A program made the position numbers and the translations under genes. The notes under the pieces were generated by a model, which saw nothing but the letters and a program-made list of their open reading frames with translations, did not search any database and was not told the DNA's origin. Positions 10,748-22,872 of a stretch of DNA of 64,000 nt are shown piece after piece. Each line of letters starts with the position of its first letter. The first letter of the stretch is position 1. Source of the DNA: Certhia americana (lineage: Eukaryota > Chordata > Aves > Passeriformes > Certhiidae); NCBI GenBank assembly GCA_018697195.1, contig CM031879.1:37931408-37995407 (forward strand), written 5' to 3'.

Positions 10748-13700
10748 GACTGTAAAGTAATGGCCAAAAGCACTGAGCACTGTGGTTAGTAAAACTGTGG
10801 TAAGACAGGATATTGAATTTGGAAGGACAGCAAGTTTAGTGTCCAAAGACATTAGTGAAAAGTCAGAAGAGGTGCAAAGAGACATGTATTGTGGCATTTT
10901 CGAGCCTTGGAGGACTGTATGGGGAAGGTGTGCATTGCCCAGCAAGCATCTATTCTGCAGAACAGCCCTGCTGTTCAGGTGGGTCATGCAACTCCTGGAG
11001 CACTGGCATTGATCAGAAGCTTACTGGTCTCATCAGGTATGGCAGTTTGCATTTAGGCCTGCCAGGAAATTTGTGTTTGAAAATAGTTCTACTTATTATT
11101 GATTCTGTAAAGTGCAGCAGGCATAAATCAAGGAATATTAACAGCAATAGAATGTTCATTGTTCTAACATTGAATCATTGTCTCCAAGATTATGTATTTT
11201 GATATTCTTTAATTAGGCAACATGCATAATGATTTCTGGTGGAGTTCTGCCTTAGGTTATTGTATTAAATGTTGACATATGTGTTTTGACTGGCTGATGG
11301 CCAACGCTTGTAATAATCGTTCTAGCAACATTATTTCACAGTTTCTAATATTTCTTTGCAACAATCAACAATTCTATTTATTAGAATAAAGTTAAACTAA
11401 CTGATATTATTAGACCTAATCTTCAAAGTTTGAGTATATAAGTAAACAATATAATATCTTCTTGGAAATATTTCATTTGCTTAATTCCCTATAGCATTTT
11501 ACAGATACTCTACTCCGCTATCAAAATTAATTGTATAATTCACTGTGTGCTCAGTTCCAAGAAAACGTTACATCTTCTATGTATCTGAGTGGCTTTACAC
11601 TTTAAATAGCCTACAAGACCTTAAAAACCCAGTACATATTCTCTAGAATAAGAGCTTTCTTCTTGGTTTGGAGTGCTGTAACTTCCAGTTGTTTGCTGCC
11701 CACAATATTTATCACAGGGCAAAAAAACGTAACATTGATTAATGCCCGTATGTCCTTGTTCTCTTTCAGATATTTCTTTTTTTAAGTACTCCAGAGACAT
11801 TTTCTGATATATTGGAGGGAGAGATATTTAGCTATGTCATTATTTCACTAGGCTTACCATTTGAATTAATGGGTTCATTTAAGCTAAAAAAGCCAGAATC
11901 TAAAAGTTTCTAAGAGGAAATTTAAGACTGCCAGGTGTGAATAAATATTCCTTAAAATTCAGTCTGAAAGACTGAGAGAGGCCATAGAATGAAAAGAAAG
12001 CAACAGTCCTAAATAAGAAAGAGGCAGATACAGCCATTAATGTATCTTTTCAGATATTTTTGAATAGTGGCGAATGGAGATAAATGTAAAGTAAATGACA
12101 TGATAAGGATTACTGCTATTTTCTCCTAACATAAATGACAAGATCTATAAACTCCAAAACCATGGAGCAGTATATTAGACTTGAAGCATGACAGCTTCCA
12201 GAATAAAGACACATACCTAATAAAATTCTCATTATTAACAGATAAATACGTTTTGAGTACTGACAGCTACAAAGTGATTAGTATTTGCAAAGATTGTTGC
12301 AGCATCTTGGGCACTGAGTGTACAAATAGCAAAGCCCTCTGTCCTTTGTCAAGTACTTTAGTTTTGCATATGCATTGTTTATTTTTTTTAAATTGAAGTA
12401 GTGAAGTACTTGTAGTGAGAGCTCATAAGGAAAGGAAAAAGCACATACATAACACAGAGAAAATGTTCAATAAATACACATTACCATGTAACCTTTTCAT
12501 TTGCTCAACAACATTTGAATGTTGTAATGATGGCACACAAATGCATCAAAAGAGAACACTTCTTTTACAAGTTGAGAAGATGTTATATCCTGCATTTTAC
12601 AAAATTTGAATATTCAGTGGATGAAGAGAGAGGTGGGAAGTGCACTGGGTTTGCATGCTTCTGACAGCCCCATGCATTGACAACCCAACAGAAAATGAAT
12701 TGAAAATAATAATATAAAAAATATTATAAAGGGTTTAACTGGTATTTTAACACACAGCTATGAGTGAGTGAACACTGCTGTTCTGGTGCTCCTGCTGGGC
12801 TGAAGGCAGACCTGAGAAATACCACACTGTGCCTACTATCAGCCTGCTATTATTTCTTCAACAAAACCTTCATTCCCTACTGCTGCTAAACACTCACTTC
12901 TGAACAAGCATAAAATGAGGAAGGGAAAGCCCATTCTTCCCATGAAATTTAAGGCAAAATCCACCAACAATTGTTTTGTTGTCTCAGCACTGAGATGCAC
13001 GTATTGTAAATATTATGTAGCTGTTCTTCTGAACAAGACAAATATGGAAAATTTCCTGGTCTATGTCCCTTTCCAGCTTTAACAGTGATGACATGATCAA
13101 ATAGTTTGGTATATCCATTTCTCTGTTAAATGAAGATGATGAAGCCTCATTTGTAAAGATTCAGACTTATGATTGAAAACTCCGACTAAAACTAGGTCTT
13201 ATTATTAACTGTGGAAATGGTCATCAGATGTTCCAGAGGACAATAAATCCCTTTACAGTGCACCTATTATTGTGCAATGCTGGTGAATAGATAGAAAAAG
13301 ATATTCCACAATTCAAAGAAGTTGTGAGCCAACCCTTGCAAGCTCAGTCTTCTATCCCTTGGCTGTGAGTGGGCTTGGTCTGTCTGCATGAAGGCACTCA
13401 GCTGCTTTCTTTACATTTCTGTCATACCTGCTGTGGCAGAAGAGAGGATGTTCAAGGCAGGTCTCTCACCCAGGCAGCACTACCCCACACCATCTCCCTC
13501 CTCAGTCATGCAGAAGCTGGGGCTGCTCCATGTGGCTGCAGACCTCTGCCAGGCAGATTTGCTGCTTTGAGGGATCTTGCACTTTAGTAATCAACTTAAA
13601 TTGCTAATTCCTAGTGACTTTAATGAGAGCATAAACATAGGCAATCCCTATCTAAACAACACTGTCTGGACGGACAGAAGAGAAGATTTAGCTTCTGGTC

Positions 13701-13936
13701 CAAAAATTATCTTTTCTTTAATTTTTAAGGGTTGACAGTAGCAAACTCATTAAGTCCTCTTTCCACCTTCCTTTTTTCATACACTGAATATTGACATTTT
13801 TCATAATGCAGGATATACAATATATTTCAAATATTTTTCATAACAAAAACTATCCTCTTAAAAAAGATTTTTTTCCTTTCATTCTGAGGGAAAATAAAAG
13901 GTGATAAGCTATAGTAAATAACAGCAAATTCATAGC
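10748..13936. other. non-coding sequence
   Basis: No gene is recognised. Frames of 60-115 codons (for example 10855-11202 and 13369-13587) have no domain or homology I can name. The patch at 13340-13580 is more GC-rich than its surroundings and could be an unrecognised old repeat. Confidence 0.5.
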
Positions 13937-13974
13937 AAACAATATTGTATCAATTAAACAATATTATATCAATT
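13937..13974. repeat. 19-bp tandem duplication
   Basis: Two adjacent 19-bp copies, AAACAATATTGTATCAATT and the same with one G-to-A change. Likely a recent local slippage duplication. Confidence 0.9.
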
Positions 13975-16900
13975 AAAAGAATCTTTTTCTTCATTTTAAA
14001 GTTTTTACAGGAGTTATATTTTTTTCTAAATTAAATCTAAATTATGACTGTCATTACTAACACCAGAACTTTTTAAGATCTGAAGCTAAGAACTGCTTTA
14101 TTTTTTAGGTAATGCTGTATAAATGTATGCCAGAACTTCCAGCAAGTGATATGCAGTGAGCTTGTAGGAGTTGCTTTTATGTGTATATTTCATGATTTCT
14201 ATGAATTACGAGTGTAGGATCTTACATCAATAGAAAATTGGCTTTTTTGAGGTTCTTTGTAGAATCAATGTTTCTCTAAATCCACTATCCTGTAATCAGA
14301 CTCCTGGATAAGTGGTACCATTGTTTTCCAAATATCCACTCTTAGAATGATTTCTTAAAACACTATTGAAGCTCTCTCTGAGCTGCAGTACATAGCAACC
14401 TTGACTTCCTCATCTTTATTTCATAAGAAGTCAGAGACACTGAAAAAAGCTTTATTTCTGATTATCAGAAAACAGAAACATTTGAAACATGTCTGAGAAA
14501 AAAGTGTTAATAATTTACTCCATTTTCTTTACAGATTTTTTTGCAACACACCATTTAACTGTAACAGCAAGTACAGAACTAGTTTTGACTTCTATTTCAA
14601 GACAGAATGAGGAAAGAAACTGCTGGGTTTTCTGTCACAGTTCATGCCATTGCTAAAAAAATAAAGCCATAGGGTTTTCAACTTGTGGGTTTCTAAAATC
14701 ATCAAAGGTTATTTAAGTGATAAAACATTAAACTTAGTATATCCGTATGCCTTCATCTGGAGGCAGTGCAGCACAATGGGAAAGGATGTGTAAACACAAG
14801 TGACTGAAACTGGCTACTCCCACTCCCTCCATATGATAGTGCAGGGATTATTTTAAATTCAGTCTGGATTGAGTGATTCAACTCATTCTTTGGGTTGAGT
14901 GTTATATCTACTTGTGAGGTTGGACTCTTTTATTAAGGAAAAATTTTAAGTACATGGTGGAAAATCTTGTCAGGGTACAACCCACACATTGGTTCAGACC
15001 ACAATGCCCCCATTAGCACTCTAGCACTTAGAGAGAAAAGCTTCTGATTTAGTTGCCTTTGAAAAAAATACATTTAATGAACACCAAATCTGCTCTCAGC
15101 AGTGAAGCAGCACATGGTAAATGGGGACTAGCAGGGGATTAGCTTCAAAACTGTACTTCTACTCTGAACAAAGTAAGTAAAGTAGAGCCATTAACACTTT
15201 CTGGGCTAGTCAGAGCAAAGATTTAATTTGGTACAGCACTTCTGCTCTCCCATACAAGTGCAAAAGACATTACAATTTCCTACCTATACAGCTCAAATAT
15301 TATCTTTCCTTCAATCTCTACTAATTCTAAGACTTTATTGAATTACACACATTTTGATGGACATCATGATTGATTTGAGAATGCATTTTTTACAGTGTGC
15401 AATAGATAAGTTTATCACTAGTCAGTGCATTCCTGGAAGTAAATGACTTTTGCCTGTGAAACAGATTAAACAGGTTCTTCCTACAAGTGGACTGATCTCA
15501 GTTTTGAAGGGTGAATGGGATAGAACATAGCCACGTTTATCAAAGAAATTTTAGCAGGAACTCATGAGAAAATATTCATGCATCTTTGTCTCATATTTAG
15601 AAGTATTTTATTTTCCTGAAGGTAGCCTGCAATTACAAATGAGTGAGCAACTCCAAAGAGTAATTCCTGGAGGAATTTTGTAGAGATAATACTAAATAAA
15701 TATTTGCAGATTCTCATAACTAATTAATAAATTGTTGATTTATGCTATCACTATGCTATTATGCTTATTTGAATTTTTTTCAAAGTCTAGCAGTATTTTA
15801 CAGAACCTTTGAATTAATTTTGGCTTTTATTTAAATGCCTGAATCTTGGTAAGGCTGTCAGATGTTGTCATCTGACTGACTGGCAGGCAGCATGTCTTTT
15901 TACAGCTAGGCAAAATATAAATTTTCTACATTTTTAACTTTTCAGACAACCTAGGGAGTGGATCACAGCTTGTAGAAATTGTGCTACAATGAGATTTATT
16001 GCCACCCAGCACCAACTTACTCAATATAAGTGGGAATAATTGCTCCCTAAAGTATATGAATATTACACAAAAGATTACCTATTCTGAAAGGACTTTGTGG
16101 TGTTTAAGTGCTCGATCAAGCAGCCAAATTTTAAGAAGCACATAATTTTTGTTCCTGTCAATATAATGTTAAATTGAATCCTCTGTGATTATGAAAACCA
16201 GATTTCAACTACAAGCTCTCATTCTATTCTTTTGTCACAGTATCTCTAGGTCCTTCACTGAATGCGTTGTTACCCAGTATTAATTTTCATAAACATCATT
16301 TAGTTCTTGGCAAAATGTTCTTTTTCACTAAAATATTCCCTCTATTTTGAACCGACAAAAATCACTGCTTGTTTTTTAAGGATTTCTGTTTCCACTATGT
16401 ATAAAGCACATAGCAGATGTTAAGGCATTACATTTAGTATCCCCGCGGTAAAACAAAGTGAAATTACTACACCTACTTGAACACCTAGAACTGAAGTGCA
16501 AGGGTAATGTCCAAATTTCCAAGAAACAATTAATTGTGAATGCTAATTACAGAAGCCCAAAGGCACTTTTTTTTTTTTTTCTGAAGATTTGACATCATGT
16601 GATGCATTCTTAAGTTCAAAATAGATCTCCCATGAGTTGCATTTTCTTTCCTGAGTGTATCTGCAAAACAGGCCGAGAGAATTTCCACTTGTACAGAAAA
16701 TGGACAGGAGTTACTATTATAATTCTCTTTCTGCTTGAAACTGCAGCAATGTGCACTTTGTCTGTGAAGACACTTAATTCTGTTGTCCTGAGTTCAGCAT
16801 CTTCCTTATTTACATGTAGAACATGTTTTTTCTTGCATACTACCTTACCTGACGGGGAGATCAGGCTTTCAGTTCTGGTGTCTTGTAGCATAATGCCTCC

Positions 16901-19148
16901 CAGAGCAGAGAAGAAAAATTTCAGGAAAGCTGAAACTCAGTGTCTGCCCTTCTGGGAAGTCTGGAGTTAGGAGAAGTGGAACTTTTAGGCAACTCGACCA
17001 TGTGAAGTTCTGAGAGACCTGTTACAAACTCAGAAAACAAACAAATCTAGGATCTTTTGCATAAGGACAAGAAAATCATCTTCTTGATTCTTGGATGAAT
17101 TCTTTGCCAAATTTTGAGTTGCTTCAAAGTGCAAAGAAACAGCATTTTACAATCAATATGAAACTTAGATTTTTAAGACAAACAAAGCTTTTTCTCTTCT
17201 ACCTCCTCTGAAATGATGAATATTTTGACTGCAATTTATATATACTTACATAAATGTATATATTTGTATAAATGTGTATGCATACTAGTCAGTCAGGGAT
17301 AGATTCTTATTGAGGAAAACCCTTGGTAAGACCTCCAAGGTACCTGTATGTCACAGAAATTATTTGACTTGCAGGAGCGCAACTTAATACTGCAGTGGTA
17401 AGTCCTTAGACTCAGGTTCATGAGCACAAATAGGTTACAGATCTTAAATAGTTGTTGTTAACAGAAAATTTGAATTTTGAAAGACATGATGTGTTCCATG
17501 TCCTTTTTTCATACTTAACTACAGAAAGAAAAATGGATCAGATTAATTTTTTTCTCTAAAGATGCCTACATAATGACATTTTTAGAAGTTAAACTTGAAA
17601 TGAAACACCCAGGCTAGGGGTTATTGTAGGTTAAGTAGGGGTTATTGCATTGTCACATGCAGAACTGTATTGTATAGTGGGGTTTTTTTCTACTAAAATG
17701 TTCTTTAGAAAAATTCTCTTTATTGTTAATATGTATCATAAAAAGGGTACCTGTAGTAATGATTTCTGGTATGAAAGAAGAGTGGACACATTACTTTTTA
17801 TAATGTGGACAAAACATTCTCCATTCAAAGAAATGTATTTTTGTGGAATACTTGATTGGAGCACACACTAGCATCTTTTTAAATATCACATATTGGGAAC
17901 AAGGCAGTAGTCCAAATTAAAAAAAACAAACCCAATCTCAAAATCTTCAAAATAATGATTTCTCACTTTAAACCATATCACAAACTTTACAGCTCACGAA
18001 AAATTATAAAACCTTCCCTGGAACACTAATGCCAGAGGGAAAACAGACTGTAGGTCTTACGTCATTTTCTCAAGTTAATTGTAAATTGTAATAGCTTTTC
18101 AAAATGAGAATGCTTCAGTTTGTGGCACTCATTTCATATTCATACAAATTGTATTGGGATTATAAATATTTAACACCAGGACTCTATCATTTAGAATCTC
18201 TCTAGGCAGTACCAGTATCTTCTGTGGGCTGATTATAAGTGGACAAGTAGTGAGGGGGATGTACAACAGCGCAATCCTGTTTATGATATCTGGAGGTCAG
18301 AAAATGAATCAACTCTTAAAAAAACCCAAAGGGATTTCTGATTTTCAAGTTCACCAGATTTTTGGGTTGCAAAACAAATGGGGAATACAGATATTCTAAT
18401 ACTGTGAGGGGGGAAAGTGGCAGGGAGGTGTAGCAGTGCTGTCAATATGCAGACAGATCTCAGCCCCCAAGGACATGCTTCTGTGACAAAACCTGAAAAA
18501 AACCCCCAAAGTATAGCTTAGCAGGAAACACTGCACATGTTTTCTAGTGATATCTATTGAGCAAAAACACAGTACTCTCTCTTATCCATAGTAAAAAATA
18601 TATCCTTTTATACATTTTGAATTATTTTCGTTTGGGGGTCTCAGAATGGGGGCATACTTAGCTGCTCTGCCCTACAGTAAAGCTTCCATACAGTCCTTCT
18701 TTCTATCGTGGGCAAATACTGGTAAGCCCAACAGTTCAGTTATTTAAATGGAAAATGCTTATGTCCTTCAATAACACAGTGGACAATTTCAGAGAACTTA
18801 AACATTGTTTATTATAAGGTGTTGTTGATATTTAGTCTTTCCACTAAAGATGTAATAATCCTTTCAGGAGGTCTGGACATTTTTCCCTAAATATGTCACT
18901 GCAGGTATAGAATTCAGAGGGATTTGCATTTGAACCTGATCTGAAGGACCTTTAATTTTTTGAATTGCTTGGTGGCCATCCTCATCCTGTAATAGCCAAA
19001 GTTATTTTTACACTGTTTATTGACACTAAGATGTTTGAAAATACGTAATGCTACAGAAAAATAGTCTAGTTTCCTCAGTTTCAGACTGGAAGAAAAAGTC
19101 CTGGCTGCTTTCTCCTCTTTAAAATGCTTTCATCCTTCCTCAAATTTA
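13975..19148. other. unique AT-rich non-coding sequence
   Basis: No gene is recognised. A short hairpin lies at 15857-15876, listed separately. A 12-bp direct repeat (TAGGGGTTATTG at 17615 and 17636) is minor. A two-strand open patch at 16616-16970 (about 91 and 112 codons) shows no recognisable protein features. Confidence 0.5.
15857..15876. repeat. 8-bp-arm perfect hairpin
   Basis: GTCAGATG and CATCTGAC flank a 4-nt centre TTGT. Small inverted repeats of this size are expected by chance now and then in 64 kb, so no function is assigned. Confidence 0.8.
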
Positions 19149-19173
19149 ATAAATTAATAAATAAATAAATAAA
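19149..19173. repeat. (TAAA)n short tandem repeat
   Basis: About four to five TAAA/TAA units in an AT-rich setting. Confidence 0.85.
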
Positions 19174-19649
19174 GGTAAATCAGCAAATAGAGGAATTGTA
19201 ATGAAACCAGAGAAAGCACCTACTTCATTATTTGAATTGTTTGTTTGAAGAGAAAAAAGCTTAATCTGTATCTAGAGCCTTTATAAACACACAAGTATGC
19301 TGAGTCAAATCTAATTATGGCATGACCAATTATTCAATATTATTATGTTTTATTAGCCTTGATTATACACTGAATGAAACATCTGTAGCTTAAACAGCAA
19401 AATTTACTTGAACAGTTACATTGTTTAACGAATGTACAACTGTGTACAATATAATCAGCTACTCATAAAGTTTATGGGAATAATAGCCAGTGACAATCTG
19501 TTGGCATTTAACCATCTCCACAGCCTCTCTTCCTTTAGGTTTATTCCTAAAAATCTTGACATTTGGTCAGTGACTTCAACATTTTTTTTTCAAAGCATCA
19601 GAAAATCTTGTGTAAACCTGTTTTCTCTGCTGGTTGGTTCAGTATGGTT

Positions 19650-20138
19650 TGATGTGTAAACAGGGTGAAGAGCAATGCACACAGCAGAATGAATCCCAGG
19701 GTAGTCCACCAGCTGTTGATTTTCTTCACAAAAGCCCCTGTTGGGCTGTTTTGGGTCTGTCACTAAGACAGAGTTGATAACTTTTGCTAAACAGTGATTG
19801 CGCAGCATCAAAACATTTTCCTTTTGTCTGTCGCTACCCCAGTGACTCGGCTGAAGGATGGGCAAGAGGCTGAAAGATGGCACAGCTGGGACAGCTGGCT
19901 CAGATTGGCCAAAGGGATTTTCCAATAGCACACAGAGTTATAACTCAGCAATTAAAGCTTCACTTGGGTATTTTTTCCTTTTCTTTTCCTTCACCTATAT
20001 TCACCTAAAGGCACCTATTACAGTGCCTTTACCATTTAATTTTCTCACTCTTGTCTTCCTATTCCCATTCCTCTAGAGGAGATGGAGTGAGTGAGCATCT
20101 GGGGGTAAACTTGGCTAGCAGCCAGTCAACCCACCACA
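19650..20138 (+). mobile_element. ERVL-type solo LTR, diverged
   Basis: Parts match the other LTR copies in order: GGGCTGTTTTGG and GAGTTGATAAC near 19745-19780, AACAGTGATTGCGCAGCATC near 19790, a GACAGCTGGCTCAGATTGG block near 19890, and CAGCAATTAAAGC where the related copy at about 3000 has CAGCATATAAAGC. The right end has GGAGTGAGTGAGC and then CAACCCACCACA, the usual terminal CA-type end of this LTR group, which fixes the boundary at 20138. The left boundary is approximate. It is much more diverged than the LTR at 25238-25650. No proviral genes accompany it. Confidence 0.75.
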
Positions 20139-21059
20139 ATCTAATCTGAATTTAACAAGCTTAAATTTCCTTTACACATCATCATTTATTTTCATAAAAC
20201 TTCTACAAATTTTATGAAGATAATTTCACTATTGAAAGGTGATGGTTGGAATTCCTTCTCATCAGATCATCTTGTAGAGAGGAATGGAGAAAAAAAGGCT
20301 TTCCTATTAACCATCAGTATTGATAAATCTTAAAAATCTTGCCTTTTTTATTAAAGGCACAAATATAAAACAGATATTCCAGCATGACTAAATCCTATAT
20401 ATAATAGTTCTGTTTTCTCTGTACTCCCTTTACTTCCCACCCTATATCCCTGAAGAAGACTGCTTTTAAATCTTTGTCCAAAAAAGTTATTTTAATGCCA
20501 TTTTTTAGCTAAGACTTGTTAAAAAAAGAGTTGCCTCCACTAGAAGAAAAGAATACATATTGTAAAATATCCTTCTGACTTTCTCAAGTGCCATCCCTGT
20601 AACTAAAAGATTTTAGTGACTACAGCATGCCATTTCTGTTACTTTTTAATAAATCTACTGTTATGGAAAAAAATTATAGTGAAGGTAACCTTTTTTTAAT
20701 CTATGTATGGCCTGCGCTAAGGCCACATCCTCAATATAAAATGCTCATTATTGCAAAAAAGGCATAGACTTGCATCTGCTGCAAATCTAAATTTATTTAT
20801 TTATTTTTTAATAAGTCTATGATACTAATATTTAAGAAATCCCAGTTTTAAAAGGACATATCAGCTCAGAACTCGCTAAACTGCAACATGAAGCCATCTC
20901 ACTAGGTCAGGCTACCTTGTTGGATCAACTCTTATTTACTTCAGGACATATATTTTGGTACCACTGCTACCTTTTGTGGTTTTTAAAACAGAACAACTAG
21001 CTATTTTCCTCTTTATTGTAGTTTTTATTCTATTTCACTTTTGTTAATTTAATTTAATT
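20139..21059. other. sequence between two LTR fragments
   Basis: No retroviral coding remnant or gene is recognised. The stretch is AT-rich with short A and T runs. It could be remains of an internal proviral region or simply host sequence between independent insertions. Confidence 0.4.
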
Positions 21060-21203
21060 TCATTTCATTTTAGTTTATTTAAATTATTAAATGTTCTTTT
21101 TCTTAACACATTAATTGCTTTCACCCTTCTGATGCTTTCTCCCCATCTTGATGGGGTGAGCAAGCAGCTGTGTGGCGCTTAGTTACTGGACGAGCTTATA
21201 ACA
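21060..21203 (+). mobile_element. ERVL-type LTR, 3'-end fragment
   Basis: The right part reads CACCCTTCTGATGC, CTCCCCATCTTGATGGGG, TGAGCAAGCAGCTGTGTGG and CGCTTAGTTACTGG, which I recognise as the R-U5 and terminal part of the avian ERVL-type LTR on the plus strand. An ATTAAA-like polyadenylation signal lies near 21086. The upstream portion is lost in AT-rich sequence, so the left limit is a guess. It ends at about ACA 21203. Confidence 0.75.
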
Positions 21204-21857
21204 AGAGAAGTAATAATGTTAGTTTGACAACTTAAACAAAAATCTATATTCATCTTTATGAAAAAAAAAATATGAGTGCCATTATTGTGTAAAAATAAAA
21301 TTTCAACAGTCATGGAAGTTCCAAAATTACAAAAGAAAGCACTCAGTAAATTAAGAGACAGGATTTCTTATATAGAGATGTCAGTACAGAGAGAAGAAAT
21401 TTCCCAGAGTACTTCCATGTCTGAAACATCACAGATTTACTTTCTAATTTACTTTACTAGAAAAAATGAGGACATCAGGCACAGGGAAGACAATATTTTT
21501 TATATATGTGGTATTATGAGTATCAGTCATTTTTATGATATCTTTTTTTTATTAAAATAAAAAAAAATTAGATTGTCTCTCCTTGCATGTCTGCTGGATT
21601 TTACAACACTTTCAAAAGATTCATTTTTTTTACATATTTGTATTATTCAAAGTGTTGCAATTTGCAGATAAAGACAGAAGAAAAGACTGTCATAAAGTTA
21701 AAATGTTCTTGCCCCTTTAGGTCTTCCTCTAGGATTTTTGGAAAAACATCAGTGAGAAAGTTTAGGTCTCTTCTAAGATCTAGGATAGATGTGTAATTTT
21801 TAACAGGTTCATTTTAGATTTCGAACACACTATCCCTTAAATGAGACTTTGTCCTTG

Positions 21858-22284
21858 TGTACTGTGGTTTTTGCTGGGGTAGAGCTGATCTTCCTAGTAG
21901 ATAGCATGGGGCTGTGTTTTGGATTTGTGGTGAATATGGTGTTGATGTCACAGGGATGTTTTAATTTTTGCTAAGCAGTGCTCTCACAGCATCAAGGTGT
22001 TTTCTACCCCTCACACTGCCCCACCAGCAGGGGGGCTGGGGGTACACAGGGAGCTGGGAGGGGACACAGCCAGAGCAGGTGACCCGTCTGACCAAGGGGA
22101 TACTCCAGACCATACGACTTCATGCTCAGTACATAAAGCCAGGGAAAATAATTCAGAATAATTCAGTGATGGGTTTTGTTCTCAAGAAGCCATTGTGTGT
22201 GATGGAGCTCTGCTCCCCTGGGGCTGAACATCTGCCTGCCCATGGGAAGAAGAGAATGCACTTGTTCATTTAGAGTGAGCAGCT
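21858..22284 (+). mobile_element. ERVL-type LTR, 5' portion
   Basis: The left end begins TGTACTGTGGTTTTTGCTGG, the usual 5' terminus of this LTR group as I know it, followed by ATGGGGCTGTGTTTTGGATT. The body shares long blocks with 2831-3158, including the CACTGCCCCACCAGCAGG run and a promoter-like CAGTACATAAAGCC near 22126. The expected 3' part (R-U5) is absent; the sequence is interrupted where the next LTR begins at 22292. The 3' remainder does not clearly resume after 22872, so either the target was already truncated or a deletion followed. Confidence 0.88.
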
Positions 22285-22291
22285 CTCATTC
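22285..22291 (+). repeat. left candidate target-site repeat of inserted LTR
   Basis: CTCATTC here is repeated at 22866-22872, exactly flanking a sequence that begins TG and ends CA. Seven base pairs is slightly longer than the 4-6 bp typical of retroviral integration, so one base may be coincidental or the termini may be off by a base. Confidence 0.55.
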
Positions 22292-22865
22292 TGCACTGTA
22301 AAAGAAGGGATTACAGGCAACCTGGCCTCTGATAAGTCACAGTTGTGCCTATTACAAAAAAAGAGGAACAGCCTTGCTTTTGATGGGTTGCAGCTATGAC
22401 TAATAAAGATAGGTGTGATAAAAGGGGTGCGTTGGCTTGTCTGAGGGCCCTTTTGATGAGGAGGAGCCCTGACGAGGTTGAGGAGCCCCAAGGAGGCTGA
22501 GGAGCCCTGAGGATGAAGGAAAGGTCCAGGAAGCAGAAAAAAGAATGAAACAAGGAAGAGCGTTACTGCTGGCAAGAGGATGAGCTGGGAGGTCAGTCTG
22601 GGTCTGATGGGGTTGGAGCCTGCAGTCATAGTTGACCTAGGTGAAGGCCTGTGTTCAGAGTCTGCAAACTAATTTTTTCAGACTTAGTCCAGCAGGAAAT
22701 AGCCAGCAGTCAGAGCCTGCAGTGGGACCGTACAGCAGGAGCTTGCTGTAGTCAGTCAGGATGGCTAAACTATAAAGAAGAATAAACCAGCACCCTTTTC
22801 ACATTGTTATGTGAGAGTCTGTGTCTTAGCTCATTTCTACCCCTACTGAGAGGTCTACTGCAACA
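22292..22865 (+). mobile_element. second solo LTR (unrelated to the ERVL-type family)
   Basis: A 574-bp unit starting TGCACTGT and ending CTGCAACA, flanked by a 7-bp direct repeat. An AATAAA polyadenylation signal lies at 22781-22786, about 80 bp before the right end, which fits an R-U5 on the plus strand; GATAAAAGG near 22418 and CTATAAAG near 22770 are TATA-like. The U3 contains a 19-bp minisatellite. There is no internal proviral sequence, so it would be a solo LTR left by recombination. The length and duplication are nearer to ERVK or ERV1-type LTRs than to ERVL, but I do not recognise the family. Minus-strand frames of about 80 and 119 codons within it are incidental. Confidence 0.7.
22461..22517 (+). 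repeat. 3 x 19-bp minisatellite inside the LTR
   Basis: Three imperfect copies of a unit beginning GAGGAGCCC (22461-22479, 22480-22498, 22499-22517). Tandem units in the U3 of retroviral LTRs often hold enhancer sites; here that is only a possibility. Confidence 0.85.
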
Positions 22866-22872
22866 CTCATTC

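Noticed and set aside
18265..18278. 14-nt match to the universal large-subunit rRNA sequence AACAGCGCAATCCT, suggesting a mitochondrial insertion
   Set aside because: The flanks on both sides do not resemble rRNA, so it is a chance match.
22270..22629. 119- and 80-codon minus-strand frames
   Set aside because: They run antisense through the solo LTR and its minisatellite and have no protein features.
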